DNA from: Chloracidobacterium sp.
Lineage (GTDB): Bacteria; Acidobacteriota; Blastocatellia; Pyrinomonadales; Pyrinomonadaceae
DNA length: 64,000 nucleotides
Reading direction: 5' to 3'
NCBI GenBank assembly: GCA_016712045.1
Contig: JADJRV010000004.1
Span: forward strand, 124,001 to 188,000
In this document: in pieces, positions 35,137 to 43,197 of the stretch
Numbering within the stretch: the first letter of the stretch is position 1
Layout of the letters: each line of letters begins with the position of its first letter
Position numbers and translations under genes: made by a program
The notes under the pieces: generated by a model
Databases searched by the model: none
Seen by the model: only the letters and a program-made list of their open reading frames with translations
Told to the model about the DNA's origin: nothing

Positions 35137-38105
35137 ATAGCCGCGAGCTTGCGTCCGTTCTTTTTTGTAACCGGAAAGACCAGAGTAAATGTCGTACCCT
35201 CGCCCTCAGCGCTGCGAACCTCGATGGTGCCGGTGTGCTCCTGAATAATTCCGTACGAAACGGCAAGCCCGAGCCCTGTGCCGCTGCCAACCTCTTTTGT
35301 AGTAAAAAACGGGTCAAAGACCTTGGAAAGATTGTCGGCTGGGATGCCTTCGCCAGTGTCGGCGACCTCGATGATCGCACCCGTGGCAGGGTCGAGTTTT
35401 GTCGTGAGCGTGATCGTGCCGCCGGCGAGCATCGCGTCGCGGGCGTTGAGTATCAGATTTGTAAATACCTGCTGCAATTTGCCGCCGCTGCCCATGATCT
35501 GCGGAGCTTTTTCAGCGTAATTTTTGACGATCTCGATATTCGATTTGCGAAGCTGCGGTTCGAGCAACTGTAGCGTGTCGTTGAGCAATTTATTGATATC
35601 GACCTCAACAAACTCCTCTGCGTTTCCGGTACGTGAAAAGTTCAAAAGATTGCCGACGATGTTTGAGGCGCGATCTGTCTGCCGCTGCATCTTTTGGAGC
35701 AGTGCATGTTTCGGATCCGTTTCGGGGATCATGCCGAGCAGCATCTGCGTATAGCTCGAAACACCCGTCAGCGGCGTGTTGACCTCGTGTGCGACTCCGG
35801 CAGCAAGCAAGCCGATGCTCGATAGCTTTTCGCTCTGCTGGACGGTTTCCTCAAGCTTGACGCGTGAGGTGACGTTCTCTAACACGATGATCGCTCCCGT
35901 TTGTTGATTTGAAATAGACCTGAGCGGAGCGACGGCGACGTTCAATATCAACGATTGTCCGCTGCGGTCAAAGGTGTGCAGCTTATACGCGTTTCGCACC
36001 TCGGTCAGATGCCAACGCGATTTGCCGAGAATGTTGTCCAGATTTAACGCAAAGCTCTCATCAAAAACATCATCGACCAGCTTTCCGACAGCCTCATCGC
36101 GGCCAAAACCCATCATTTCTTCGAACGGTGAATTGCAGCGGATAATGTGCCCCGTCTCATCGACGGCGAGCAGGCCGACGTTGACCGATTCGACGATCGA
36201 TTCGTTAAATTCTTTGAGCAAGGCAAGCTCTTCGGTATGCTGTTTTTGCTGGGTGTAGAGGCGGCTGTTTTCGATCGCGACGGCGATGTAGCCCGACACG
36301 GTTCGAAGAATTTCAAGATCCTCCGACGATAGCAGCGAACCGTCAGTCGCACGGCCGAGGCCGATAACAGCTACCATTTTCCCGCCGGCCACGCAGGGCA
36401 CGAAATAGTGCAGCTCTTGTCTGACAGGAGCCTTTCCGTTGCTCTTTAGGTCGGCTCCGATCATTTCCAAATCCTGAGCGTCAAGCTCATCGGCGCGTAC
36501 AACACCCTTTGACGCAGATTTTTGGCGGATCATCGTGCGGAAATCTGCCGGGATCTTGTACCGTTCGCCCAGGCCGACTGATTTCGCGAGACGGTAATGC
36601 ACTTTTGAACTTTCATCCTCAATAAAAACCGCTACTTTTTGCACGGCTAGCACCTGTTTCAATCGATCGACCAGTCCGTCAAGGAGCGGGTCGAGAGCGG
36701 TCGTTGCCGACAGAGTTTTGCCAAAATCGAGCAAGCCCCGACGCATGTCATAGCGCTCGCCGTAAAAGAACCTGTCCGCCCGCTCTTGCAGATATTTTTT
36801 GAGCGGTTCGCTGAGCAGGACGATCGCTCCCATCGCCACAATGGCGATCAGTCCACGAAGTGCGATCTCGGTATTAGAAAGATTATTGCCGACAGCTAAA
36901 AACACGAGTCCCAACGCGACAGCGCCGATCATCATAGCGATCGCGGCGGTGGTCATCGCATAGACGAGAGCACGGCGGACAACGACATCGACATCCATCA
37001 AACGGTATCGGACAACCGAATGGCCAAAGCTAAGCGGTATCAGCGCCAGCGGCAGAGTTGTGATCGCGGTACTGAAATTGTCGTTTGGTATCTGTATCGC
37101 GAATCGCTCGACGAGTTGCATCAGCACGACCGGCGTGATCGCTGCTATCGTGCCCCACATCGCCCATTTAAGACGCTGACGGACCATGGGCTGACTATTT
37201 TTGAAGAAACGCCATACTAGCAAAAATGCACCGGCAGAAACGCCTGCGACAAAATGGTAGAAAGCCACACGATATGACAAACCGGTCAGGTTGAACCTGT
37301 CATCGAGATGGGCCATCGATTCGGCAACGCCTGTACGCAAAAACATTTGCGGCATTAGAGCAAACACCACCTGCCATATCGAGACCAACACCGCCGGGAC
37401 ATAGAGAATGTATGTCCGCCAACGCTGCTGGTCGAAAACATCGCTACGGACCGGATACCTGATGCAAAAATGCAAAAATAGCGGGACAAAAAACGCAAAG
37501 GCAATGCTGTCTATAAGGTCGATCGCGAGGTCAAAATCTTCGCCAGTACCGATCGAACGATAGACATGAAAGACGAACGCCGCCAGACAGACCATCGAAA
37601 AATGCAGGACAAAAGGTGAGCTACTGCCCTGTTTTAACAGCACGAAAACACCGACTCCGAGCCAGATCAGTCCGACGATCGAAAGGAATATTATCGACGG
37701 CGTCCACCTTGGTACTGAGTCGATGTGGCGAAGGTCGGCGAAATAATAATTGTCGGAAAATGCGTAAGAGGGCTTTTGATAAAAATAGGTGAGATTGCCA
37801 TCGACGCCAGCCGATTCGAGATACATCTGGACGTCACCGGGCGACGTGATCTCTTCGGTCTTATCGGAATCAAAGCCGATGCCGATCAATTTGTCGCCTA
37901 GTGAAATGCCCGCACGGGCACCGGCAAATCCGGGCGTGACCTTAGCGGCGTAGATACCATCGTCACGCTGTTCCCAGCGAACGCCGTCGGTCGGGGGCAA
38001 CTTTTGAAAGGTGCGTTGAGACAGGTTTAGAGCCCCGCCGGCCACAAACAGCACGGAGGCCAAAAGCCATATTAGGCTCCAACTTGTCAGCACTTTCCCT
38101 TTCAT
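35133..38105 (-). CDS. Large multidomain sensor histidine kinase
   Basis: 990 residues. From the N-terminus: a membrane helix, a PDZ-like domain (PGFAGARAGISLGDKLIGIG), about seven membrane spans up to about residue 430, a GAF domain, a PAS domain (VESVNVGLLAVDETGHIIRC), the HisKA phospho-acceptor (LLAAGVAHEVNTPLTGVSSY), and a HATPase_c domain with the N box (NLILNARDAM) and G boxes (DTGEGIPADNLSKVFDPFFT; GSGTGLGLAVSYGII). Its partner response regulator is not adjacent. The layout resembles the NtrB/AtoS-like group. Confidence 0.92.
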   Translation of the reverse strand: MKGKVLTSWSLIWLLASVLFVAGGALNLSQRTFQKLPPTDGVRWEQRDDGIYAAKVTPGFAGARAGISLGDKLIGIGFDSDKTEEITSPGDVQMYLESAGVDGNLTYFYQKPSYAFSDNYYFADLRHIDSVPRWTPSIIFLSIVGLIWLGVGVFVLLKQGSSSPFVLHFSMVCLAAFVFHVYRSIGTGEDFDLAIDLIDSIAFAFFVPLFLHFCIRYPVRSDVFDQQRWRTYILYVPAVLVSIWQVVFALMPQMFLRTGVAESMAHLDDRFNLTGLSYRVAFYHFVAGVSAGAFLLVWRFFKNSQPMVRQRLKWAMWGTIAAITPVVLMQLVERFAIQIPNDNFSTAITTLPLALIPLSFGHSVVRYRLMDVDVVVRRALVYAMTTAAIAMMIGAVALGLVFLAVGNNLSNTEIALRGLIAIVAMGAIVLLSEPLKKYLQERADRFFYGERYDMRRGLLDFGKTLSATTALDPLLDGLVDRLKQVLAVQKVAVFIEDESSKVHYRLAKSVGLGERYKIPADFRTMIRQKSASKGVVRADELDAQDLEMIGADLKSNGKAPVRQELHYFVPCVAGGKMVAVIGLGRATDGSLLSSEDLEILRTVSGYIAVAIENSRLYTQQKQHTEELALLKEFNESIVESVNVGLLAVDETGHIIRCNSPFEEMMGFGRDEAVGKLVDDVFDESFALNLDNILGKSRWHLTEVRNAYKLHTFDRSGQSLILNVAVAPLRSISNQQTGAIIVLENVTSRVKLEETVQQSEKLSSIGLLAAGVAHEVNTPLTGVSSYTQMLLGMIPETDPKHALLQKMQRQTDRASNIVGNLLNFSRTGNAEEFVEVDINKLLNDTLQLLEPQLRKSNIEIVKNYAEKAPQIMGSGGKLQQVFTNLILNARDAMLAGGTITLTTKLDPATGAIIEVADTGEGIPADNLSKVFDPFFTTKEVGSGTGLGLAVSYGIIQEHTGTIEVRSAEGEGTTFTLVFPVTKKNGRKLAAI

Positions 38106-38313
38106 TTACTCAGGGCAAACATCTCCGGGCTTTTTTAATGCAAAATGTGTACCATTTGTTCATAAAAATACAGATCGAAAACAATGCTCGATTTTTAATA
38201 AAAACGGCAGTTTAAGACGTCAGTTTGACCGGACCTTTACCGCCGGAGATTCAGTATTTTGCTTACAAATCCAAGAATTTGGAGAAAATAATAGCCACCA
38301 AAAAAACTCATGT

Positions 38314-38341
38314 TTCACAGAGAAAACTCAGATTCTGTGAA
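38314..38341. other. Small inverted repeat downstream of the kinase promoter region
   Basis: Perfect TTCACAGA / TCTGTGAA with a 12-base loop in the 262-base gap between the barrel protein stop (38368) and the kinase start (38105). On the minus strand it follows the barrel gene and could be a weak terminator. No T-tract. Confidence 0.3.
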
Positions 38342-38367
38342 CCCTAGGGCTCTTAAAGTGGCAAGAC

Positions 38368-40110
38368 CTAAAATCTTACTTGTATTCCGCCGCGAAACAT
38401 CCGTCCCTGAGAGTTAAGCTTTAGTCCGCCTTCTTCACCAAAAACGCCCGCTTGAAAGTCGAACACATTGCGTGCATCGACGATAGCCTGTGCCCTAATC
38501 GGCAGCCCCAATGTCGGCAGCGATTGCGTGACCAGAACGCTCAAGCCCGGATCGTAAATTGCCAGCCGCCCGCGAAACGGATCGATCGCAAAAACGGTAG
38601 CCTGAGGCGACAGACGGAAAACGGTTTTGACGTTTGTTCCAGTTTTAAGGTCCGCTACGAGCTGGGCAAAAAACGAATTGAAAAAGTCGCTCTCGAAAGC
38701 AGTTGCCGGGTCGCTAATGGCCGACTCGGACAGCTTTTGCCCGTTGCCAAACGAATACCCGGCGGCGGTCGAAAATGTTCCGTTTATCCGGCGCGAATAC
38801 ACGACCCGCACGCCGCTCGCACGGCCTTGTTGGTTGGCGACAAAATCTCCCAATCCATCCTCGCCAAGCGTGTCGAACGAAAAACTATTAAGGCCGACAC
38901 CGCGTCCGAGCGTTGTGTCAAAGAAAACGTTTGCCTCGATGCTGGAGCGGTTGTCGAGGATGCGTTCGACGCCAAACTCAAACCGGCGGCTCTTGTTCAT
39001 CATGGGCTTGCGGCCAACGACCACAAAGTCGTCAACAGCGACCGGTTCGGTAAAACCGACACTCATGCCCTCGAGATCGAGCGCGTGTGCCCAAGTTTTC
39101 TGCTCAGTTTGAGCGGTATAGGCGATTTGAAAACGCGTCTTTGAGTTTATGTCGTACTGCAGCCCAAGCCTTGGTGTAAGCGACGAATCATTGCCCGCAC
39201 CTGTAAATCGTGAGTAATCAAACCCGAGGACGAGGATCACGCCGTCGCGGATCTTCCACTCGTCCGATGCCTGAAATGACAACTGGCCGAGAACTTTGTC
39301 TTCCGCCCCAAACGTAAAATTACCTAGCCTCGCCATAGCGCCGTTGACGCGTATTTGGTGGTCGTCTGCCGCGCGGAATTTGAGAGCCGTCTCAAATCTC
39401 TGCGGTGTATTTTTGCCCTTGCCGACCTGTCCGGCAAAGACGATTTCCATATCTCGGCTGACCGGCACGAGAGTTGCGAAATTAACACCGACCGCGTTGC
39501 CAGAGCGCGAACCAGCAAAATACGTCTCGATCACGGTCTGGCCGCGTTTGTTAGTTGGGGCTTCCTCGGCGGGCTCAACAGCCTCGGCTGTCGTTTCAGC
39601 TTCGACAACAGGGTCTTTTCCGTCTCGGTTTTGGTAGATCGAGCGTTGCGATTGAGATGCGCGGATGCGCCATTTTGAACTGTTGCGGTCGAGCCGCTTT
39701 TCTGGCAGAGTGTTGCCGCTGCCTGAGCGCTCTAGTTTGAAACCGTAATTGACCTCAGTCGCCCGGGGCACCTCGACGCCCAAAACCGTGACCGGGTTAA
39801 AGCCCTGTGCAACCGCGAGCACGGTATATGTTCCCGGCAATATCCTTGCCAAAAAGCTGCCGTCGCGGGACGAATTGACCTGTTTGAGCAATTTTGATGT
39901 GCCGGTGCGAAAGATCGCGACCGTCGCATCTGCGATCGGGCTTCCGCCAGCATCGCGGACAACACCACGGATCGCGCCCAAGCCGCTTTTCTTCTCGATC
40001 GTTATATTTGCGGGGTTTGAAATGGGCGCAGCTGCGACTGTTGCCGAAACAGCGATCAGCAGCAAAAGGACCGGAGCAAAATATTGCTTAGTTTTTGTCG
40101 TAAAACCCAT
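38368..40110 (-). CDS. Outer-membrane beta-barrel protein with carboxypeptidase-regulatory-like domain
   Basis: 580 residues. A signal peptide (residues 10-28, VLLLLIAVSATVAAA) is followed by a carboxypeptidase-regulatory-like beta-sandwich (IRGVVRDAGGSPIADATVAI; LPGTYTVLAVAQGF), then a long domain of alternating amphipathic strands ending in a C-terminal phenylalanine (GGIQVRF), typical of outer-membrane barrels. The layout resembles TonB-dependent receptors of Acidobacteriota, but no plug domain or TonB box is visible, and it is short. It probably acts as a structural or uptake porin. Confidence 0.7.
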   Translation of the reverse strand: MGFTTKTKQYFAPVLLLLIAVSATVAAAPISNPANITIEKKSGLGAIRGVVRDAGGSPIADATVAIFRTGTSKLLKQVNSSRDGSFLARILPGTYTVLAVAQGFNPVTVLGVEVPRATEVNYGFKLERSGSGNTLPEKRLDRNSSKWRIRASQSQRSIYQNRDGKDPVVEAETTAEAVEPAEEAPTNKRGQTVIETYFAGSRSGNAVGVNFATLVPVSRDMEIVFAGQVGKGKNTPQRFETALKFRAADDHQIRVNGAMARLGNFTFGAEDKVLGQLSFQASDEWKIRDGVILVLGFDYSRFTGAGNDSSLTPRLGLQYDINSKTRFQIAYTAQTEQKTWAHALDLEGMSVGFTEPVAVDDFVVVGRKPMMNKSRRFEFGVERILDNRSSIEANVFFDTTLGRGVGLNSFSFDTLGEDGLGDFVANQQGRASGVRVVYSRRINGTFSTAAGYSFGNGQKLSESAISDPATAFESDFFNSFFAQLVADLKTGTNVKTVFRLSPQATVFAIDPFRGRLAIYDPGLSVLVTQSLPTLGLPIRAQAIVDARNVFDFQAGVFGEEGGLKLNSQGRMFRGGIQVRF

Positions 40111-40210
40111 CGAAAAGAGCCAATACCAGTAACCTTCGTATTTTGTTCGTAAAAATCAAGCGTGTCAAGCCGAAACAGCCCGTCTATTTGCTATCTAAGA
40201 TGCAATTAAC

Positions 40211-40238
40211 TTGACAAAGTTTGCCCTTCGGGTAGAAT
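40211..40238 (+). promoter_or_regulatory. Promoter of tRNA-Ser
   Basis: TTGACA (40211-40216), 16-base spacer, TAGAAT (40233-40238). The predicted start is near 40245, about 20 bases before the tRNA. Confidence 0.65.
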
Positions 40239-40264
40239 TGGAACTTGCTTTTATAAGGCAATGC

Positions 40265-40355
40265 GGAGACGTGGCTGAGCGGCTGAAAGCGGCGGTTTGC
40301 TAAATCGTTGTAGTCTTAAAAACTACCACAGGTTCGAATCCTGTCGTCTCCGCCA
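40265..40355 (+). tRNA. tRNA-Ser (GCT anticodon)
   Basis: 91 bases including an encoded CCA. Acceptor GGAGACG (40265-40271) pairs with CGTCTCC (40345-40351), discriminator G, then CCA. The anticodon loop reads TTGCTAA (anticodon GCT, reading AGC/AGT). A long variable arm (TTGTAGTCTTAAAAACTACC) marks a class II tRNA. T arm ACAGG-TTCGAAT-CCTGT is complete. Confidence 0.95.
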
Positions 40356-40418
40356 TCTTTTTTCAGGTCAGCCGTTGAGCCAAATTGGTTTGACGGCTTT
40401 CTTATTTTCCAGCCTCTT

Positions 40419-40847
40419 ATGCGGCGAACGATACTCATCTACGGACTCGCAATGGCGGCTCTCATCGCCGTGCTCAAGCTGGTCGAGTATAAATATTTTG
40501 TCCGCGACATCCCTCTCGAATTTTACATCGGCCTCGTTGCCATATTGTTTACCGCTCTCGGCATCTGGGCCGGCCTTCGGCTGACGCGTCCAAAAATAAA
40601 AGTGATCGACAGGTCGCTGCCGTTTGAGCGTGACCAACGCGAGCTTGACCGGCTCGGCATCAGCAAGCGTGAATACGAGGTGCTCGAACTAATTTCGCGC
40701 GGGCTTTCTAACCAAGAGATCGCCGACGATCTGTTTGTCTCGACCAGCACCGTCAAAACTCACGTTTCAAATCTCTTGGCTAAACTGGATGCTAACCGCC
40801 GCACTCAGGCGATAAACCGCGCCAAAGAATTGCAGTTAATTCCGTAA
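40419..40847 (+). CDS. Membrane-anchored LuxR-type transcriptional regulator
   Basis: 142 residues. Two membrane helices at the N-terminus (ILIYGLAMAALIAVLKLVEY; FYIGLVAILFTALGIWAGLR) are joined by a short linker to a GerE/LuxR helix-turn-helix (about 75-135; LGISKREYEVLELISRGLSN, then DLFVSTSTVKTHVSNLLAKL). No receiver domain. It stands at the head of a run of small membrane-protein genes (40956-42346). Anchoring a DNA-binding domain directly at the membrane is unusual for this family. Confidence 0.85.
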   Translation: MRRTILIYGLAMAALIAVLKLVEYKYFVRDIPLEFYIGLVAILFTALGIWAGLRLTRPKIKVIDRSLPFERDQRELDRLGISKREYEVLELISRGLSNQEIADDLFVSTSTVKTHVSNLLAKLDANRRTQAINRAKELQLIP

Positions 40848-40955
40848 TACTTTAGGCTGATTTTCAATAAATAACGCAAATTCATACTTTTGGCCGATGT
40901 GCCCGACGTGACCGCAGAGGTATATTTGTCGGGTTCTCAAAGGAGGGGAAAAATT

Positions 40956-41500
40956 ATGAAAAAAGTTGTATTGACGTTTGGCCTGATCGCGGGCCTTATC
41001 ATTGCGGGTTTGGTTTGGGTGACGGCGATCCTCGTCGATCGCGGTGCGATAGGTTTTGAGCGGCTCGAAATTGTCGGCTATTCGAGCATGATCATCGCCT
41101 TGTCGATGGTGTTTTTGGGATCAAATCATACCGCGACAATCATGCCGAGGGGCGGCTTAGGTTTTGGAAAGGTGTACAGGTCGGCGTGCTGATATCGCTG
41201 ATCGCCGGGATTTTGTATTGGGGCGGTGCGATATCTTATGGCATCGCAAACCCGGGATTTGACGAGCGGTTCATGCAAAAATTTACCGAGCTCAAAGTCG
41301 GGCAGCTACAACAGCAAGGTGCCCCACAGGCAAAGATCGACGGTGCCAAGGCTGAGGTCGATATGATGGCGGGGCTTTTTAAGAATCCGGTACTTTTCTT
41401 TCTAGTCTGCATGATGGAGATACTCCCTGTCGGGTTTATAGTCACCCTTATAAGCGCAGGATTGCTGCGGCGAAAAGAGCTTTTGCCCGCAACGGCATAG
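40956..41500 (+). CDS. DUF4199 membrane protein (frameshifted)
   Basis: Start ATG 40956 with a strong ribosome site (AAAGGAGGGG). The first frame gives two spans (VVLTFGLIAGLIIAGLVWVT; SSMIIALSMVFLG). Near 41117-41120 one base (a G or T) is missing; the continuing frame reads IKSYRDNHAEGRLRFWKGVQ, a family hallmark, then VGVLISLIAGILYWGGAISY and a C-terminal span. Restored length is about 181 residues. DUF4199 proteins are four-span membrane proteins of unknown function; they are frequent in Bacteroidota and Acidobacteriota. Confidence 0.8.
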
Positions 41501-41508
41501 GAGGCGAA

Positions 41509-41937
41509 ATGAGCGAAGAGAGTAAGAGATCAAGACTTTGGGTTGCGTTGCCGACGGCGATCCTAGCGGGTGTCACCAATGTGACGTTGTTCTTTTTGTA
41601 TATGGTGCTGTACGGGCACCTTATAAATCCGGGCCACGAAGACAGTTTTTATCAGGAGGCAGCAAACCGCTTTGGCCCCTATGCCAGCATTGTTGGCGGG
41701 ATACCTGTATTTTTTGTGACCGGGTTGGTTTTGCGTCGGTTTCTAAGTACACGGGCTCTGAAGGTCGGCATTGCGGCGTGGGCCATTTACTTTGTTCTCG
41801 ATGTGGCGATAATTTTAGCGGCAGCGGCGGATAAGGTTTTGAGCTTTTTGCCGCTTATTGTGGTTTCATTTGCGACGAAATTGGTGGCGATCTATTTTGG
41901 ATCTCGAACGGCCCCAAAGAAAATTGAGGAGAATTGA
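41509..41937 (+). CDS. Small polytopic membrane protein
   Basis: 142 residues with four hydrophobic spans (ILAGVTNVTLFFLYMVLYGH; YASIVGGIPVFFVTGLVLRR; and two more). Ribosome site ATAGGAGG lies 4 bases after the DUF4199 stop, indicating an operon. I do not recognise a specific family. It probably acts with its neighbours in the membrane. Confidence 0.6.
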   Translation: MSEESKRSRLWVALPTAILAGVTNVTLFFLYMVLYGHLINPGHEDSFYQEAANRFGPYASIVGGIPVFFVTGLVLRRFLSTRALKVGIAAWAIYFVLDVAIILAAAADKVLSFLPLIVVSFATKLVAIYFGSRTAPKKIEEN

Positions 41938-41938
41938 A

Positions 41939-42346
41939 ATGAACATTGTCAGAAATGTTTTGGCGGTAATTTTAGGGTTTATGATCGGCAACGTTGCCAA
42001 CATGCTGACCATTACTCTTGGCCACGCGATATTGCCGCCGCCGGCGGGATTTGATCAAACCAGCTTTGAGGGCGTCGCTTCGACCATACAATTTCTACGC
42101 CCAATAGATTTTACAGTGCCGTTTTTGGCTCATGCTATTGGGCCGCTCGTCGGCGTATTGAGCGCGATGTTTATTGCCGCAAGCTCACGAAAGACCATCG
42201 CGATCATTCTGGGTGTGCTGTTTCTGGCAGCTGGCATTGCCGCCAATATCATGATCCCGGCACCAATGTGGTACAGGGTCGTCGACGTTGTTTTCGCATA
42301 TGTGCCGATGGCGTTTCTTGGTTGGAAGCTGAGCAGGAAAGAGTAG
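41939..42346 (+). CDS. Small polytopic membrane protein
   Basis: 135 residues from ATG 41939, one base after the stop of the previous gene (coupled translation). Four hydrophobic spans: ILGFMIGNVANMLTITLGHA, IGPLVGVLSAMFIAASS, TIAIILGVLFLAAGIAANIM and VFAYVPMAFLGWKL. Family not recognised. Last gene of the LuxR-led run; a terminator follows at 42372. Confidence 0.6.
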   Translation: MNIVRNVLAVILGFMIGNVANMLTITLGHAILPPPAGFDQTSFEGVASTIQFLRPIDFTVPFLAHAIGPLVGVLSAMFIAASSRKTIAIILGVLFLAAGIAANIMIPAPMWYRVVDVVFAYVPMAFLGWKLSRKE

Positions 42347-42371
42347 GTTTGTAAAACATCATTCCTAAATC

Positions 42372-42406
42372 GGGCTGTTTCGATAGGTATCGGAGCGGCC
42401 CTTTTG
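42372..42406 (+). terminator. Intrinsic terminator after the small membrane-protein genes
   Basis: GGGCTG / CGGCCC (42372-42377, 42396-42401) enclose an inner stem CGATA / TATCG (42381-42392). TTTTGTCATTTTT follows. The stem has one internal loop. Confidence 0.55.
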
Positions 42407-42467
42407 TCATTTTTGCGGCTGGGCTAATAAACTCATAGACGAAATCGAAAGTTTGTGAGGTTACATT

Positions 42468-43091
42468 ATGTTCATTGATCTTTTAGCCCTCGTTGATGCC
42501 AATACCTGGTCCAATATGTTCACGCTCGACCCGGCCAACATTACTTGGGCTGAGAAAATACTCCGTCCGGTGATCGTTTATATTGCGCTGATCGTGATGC
42601 TTCGCATTTTTGGCAAGCGCGAACTGGCACAGCTCAATCCGTTTGATCTGGTCGTAATTCTCTCGCTATCAAACACGGTGCAGAATGCGATAATCGGCCA
42701 GGATAATTCGGTTGTCGGCGGTGTAGTCGGGGCCGTTTCGCTGCTCGCGATCAACTATGTCCTGTCACGTCTAAAATTCTCATCCAAAATGATCGAGGCC
42801 GTGACCGAGGGCGTACCCGTGAAACTCATCAATAAAGGCGAGGTCGATGAGCGGCAATTACGGCGTGAGCTTATCACCAAACGCGACCTCGATATTCTCG
42901 CCCACCAAAATGGGTTTGAGGACGCCGGCGATCTCGAAAAAGTCGTGCTCGATCCTAACGGCACCTTTCTCGTCGATGGTAAGGATGAGATCAAAGACGC
43001 AAAATTCAAGAGCGAAGTCCTCAAGAAGATCGAGGATCTTTCGAAACAAATGACCGAACTCAATGCCCTAATGCAGAAGCCCGCGCGTTAG
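42468..43091 (+). CDS. DUF421/YetF-like membrane protein
   Basis: 207 residues. Three N-terminal spans (IVYIALIVMLRIFGKRELAQ) and the family pattern LNPFDLVVILSLSNTVQNAI, followed by a soluble tail with LINKGEVDERQLRRELITKR and DLEKVVLDPNGTFLV. Family members in Bacillus influence germination and spore proteins; the bacterial role is unclear. The final codons and stop (QKPAR-TAG) lie inside the palindromic element at 43079-43146. Confidence 0.82.
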   Translation: MFIDLLALVDANTWSNMFTLDPANITWAEKILRPVIVYIALIVMLRIFGKRELAQLNPFDLVVILSLSNTVQNAIIGQDNSVVGGVVGAVSLLAINYVLSRLKFSSKMIEAVTEGVPVKLINKGEVDERQLRRELITKRDLDILAHQNGFEDAGDLEKVVLDPNGTFLVDGKDEIKDAKFKSEVLKKIEDLSKQMTELNALMQKPAR

Positions 43092-43146
43092 CAAGGGCGT
43101 GCCGTTCTACTTCGGATGCATATTACGCCCTTACTTACGTGCGGGC
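43079..43146. repeat. Palindromic element at the DUF421/gltX junction
   Basis: Left arm GCCCGCGCGTTAGCAAGGGC plus GT (43079-43100) pairs with right arm ACGCCCTTACTTACGTGCGG plus GC (43125-43146) at 19 of 22 positions. It carries the stop codon of the upstream gene (43089-43091) in GCGTTAG, as in the element at 9252. Confidence 0.7.
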
Positions 43147-43197
43147 CTCTGCATCTTGTTTTGCGTTCTCGCCGCTTTCTTGTGAAACTATTTTGTT

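Noticed and set aside
40263..40353. tRNA start two bases earlier (GCGGAGA acceptor)
   Set aside because: It would leave discriminator C and no CCA; starting at 40265 gives discriminator G and an encoded CCA.
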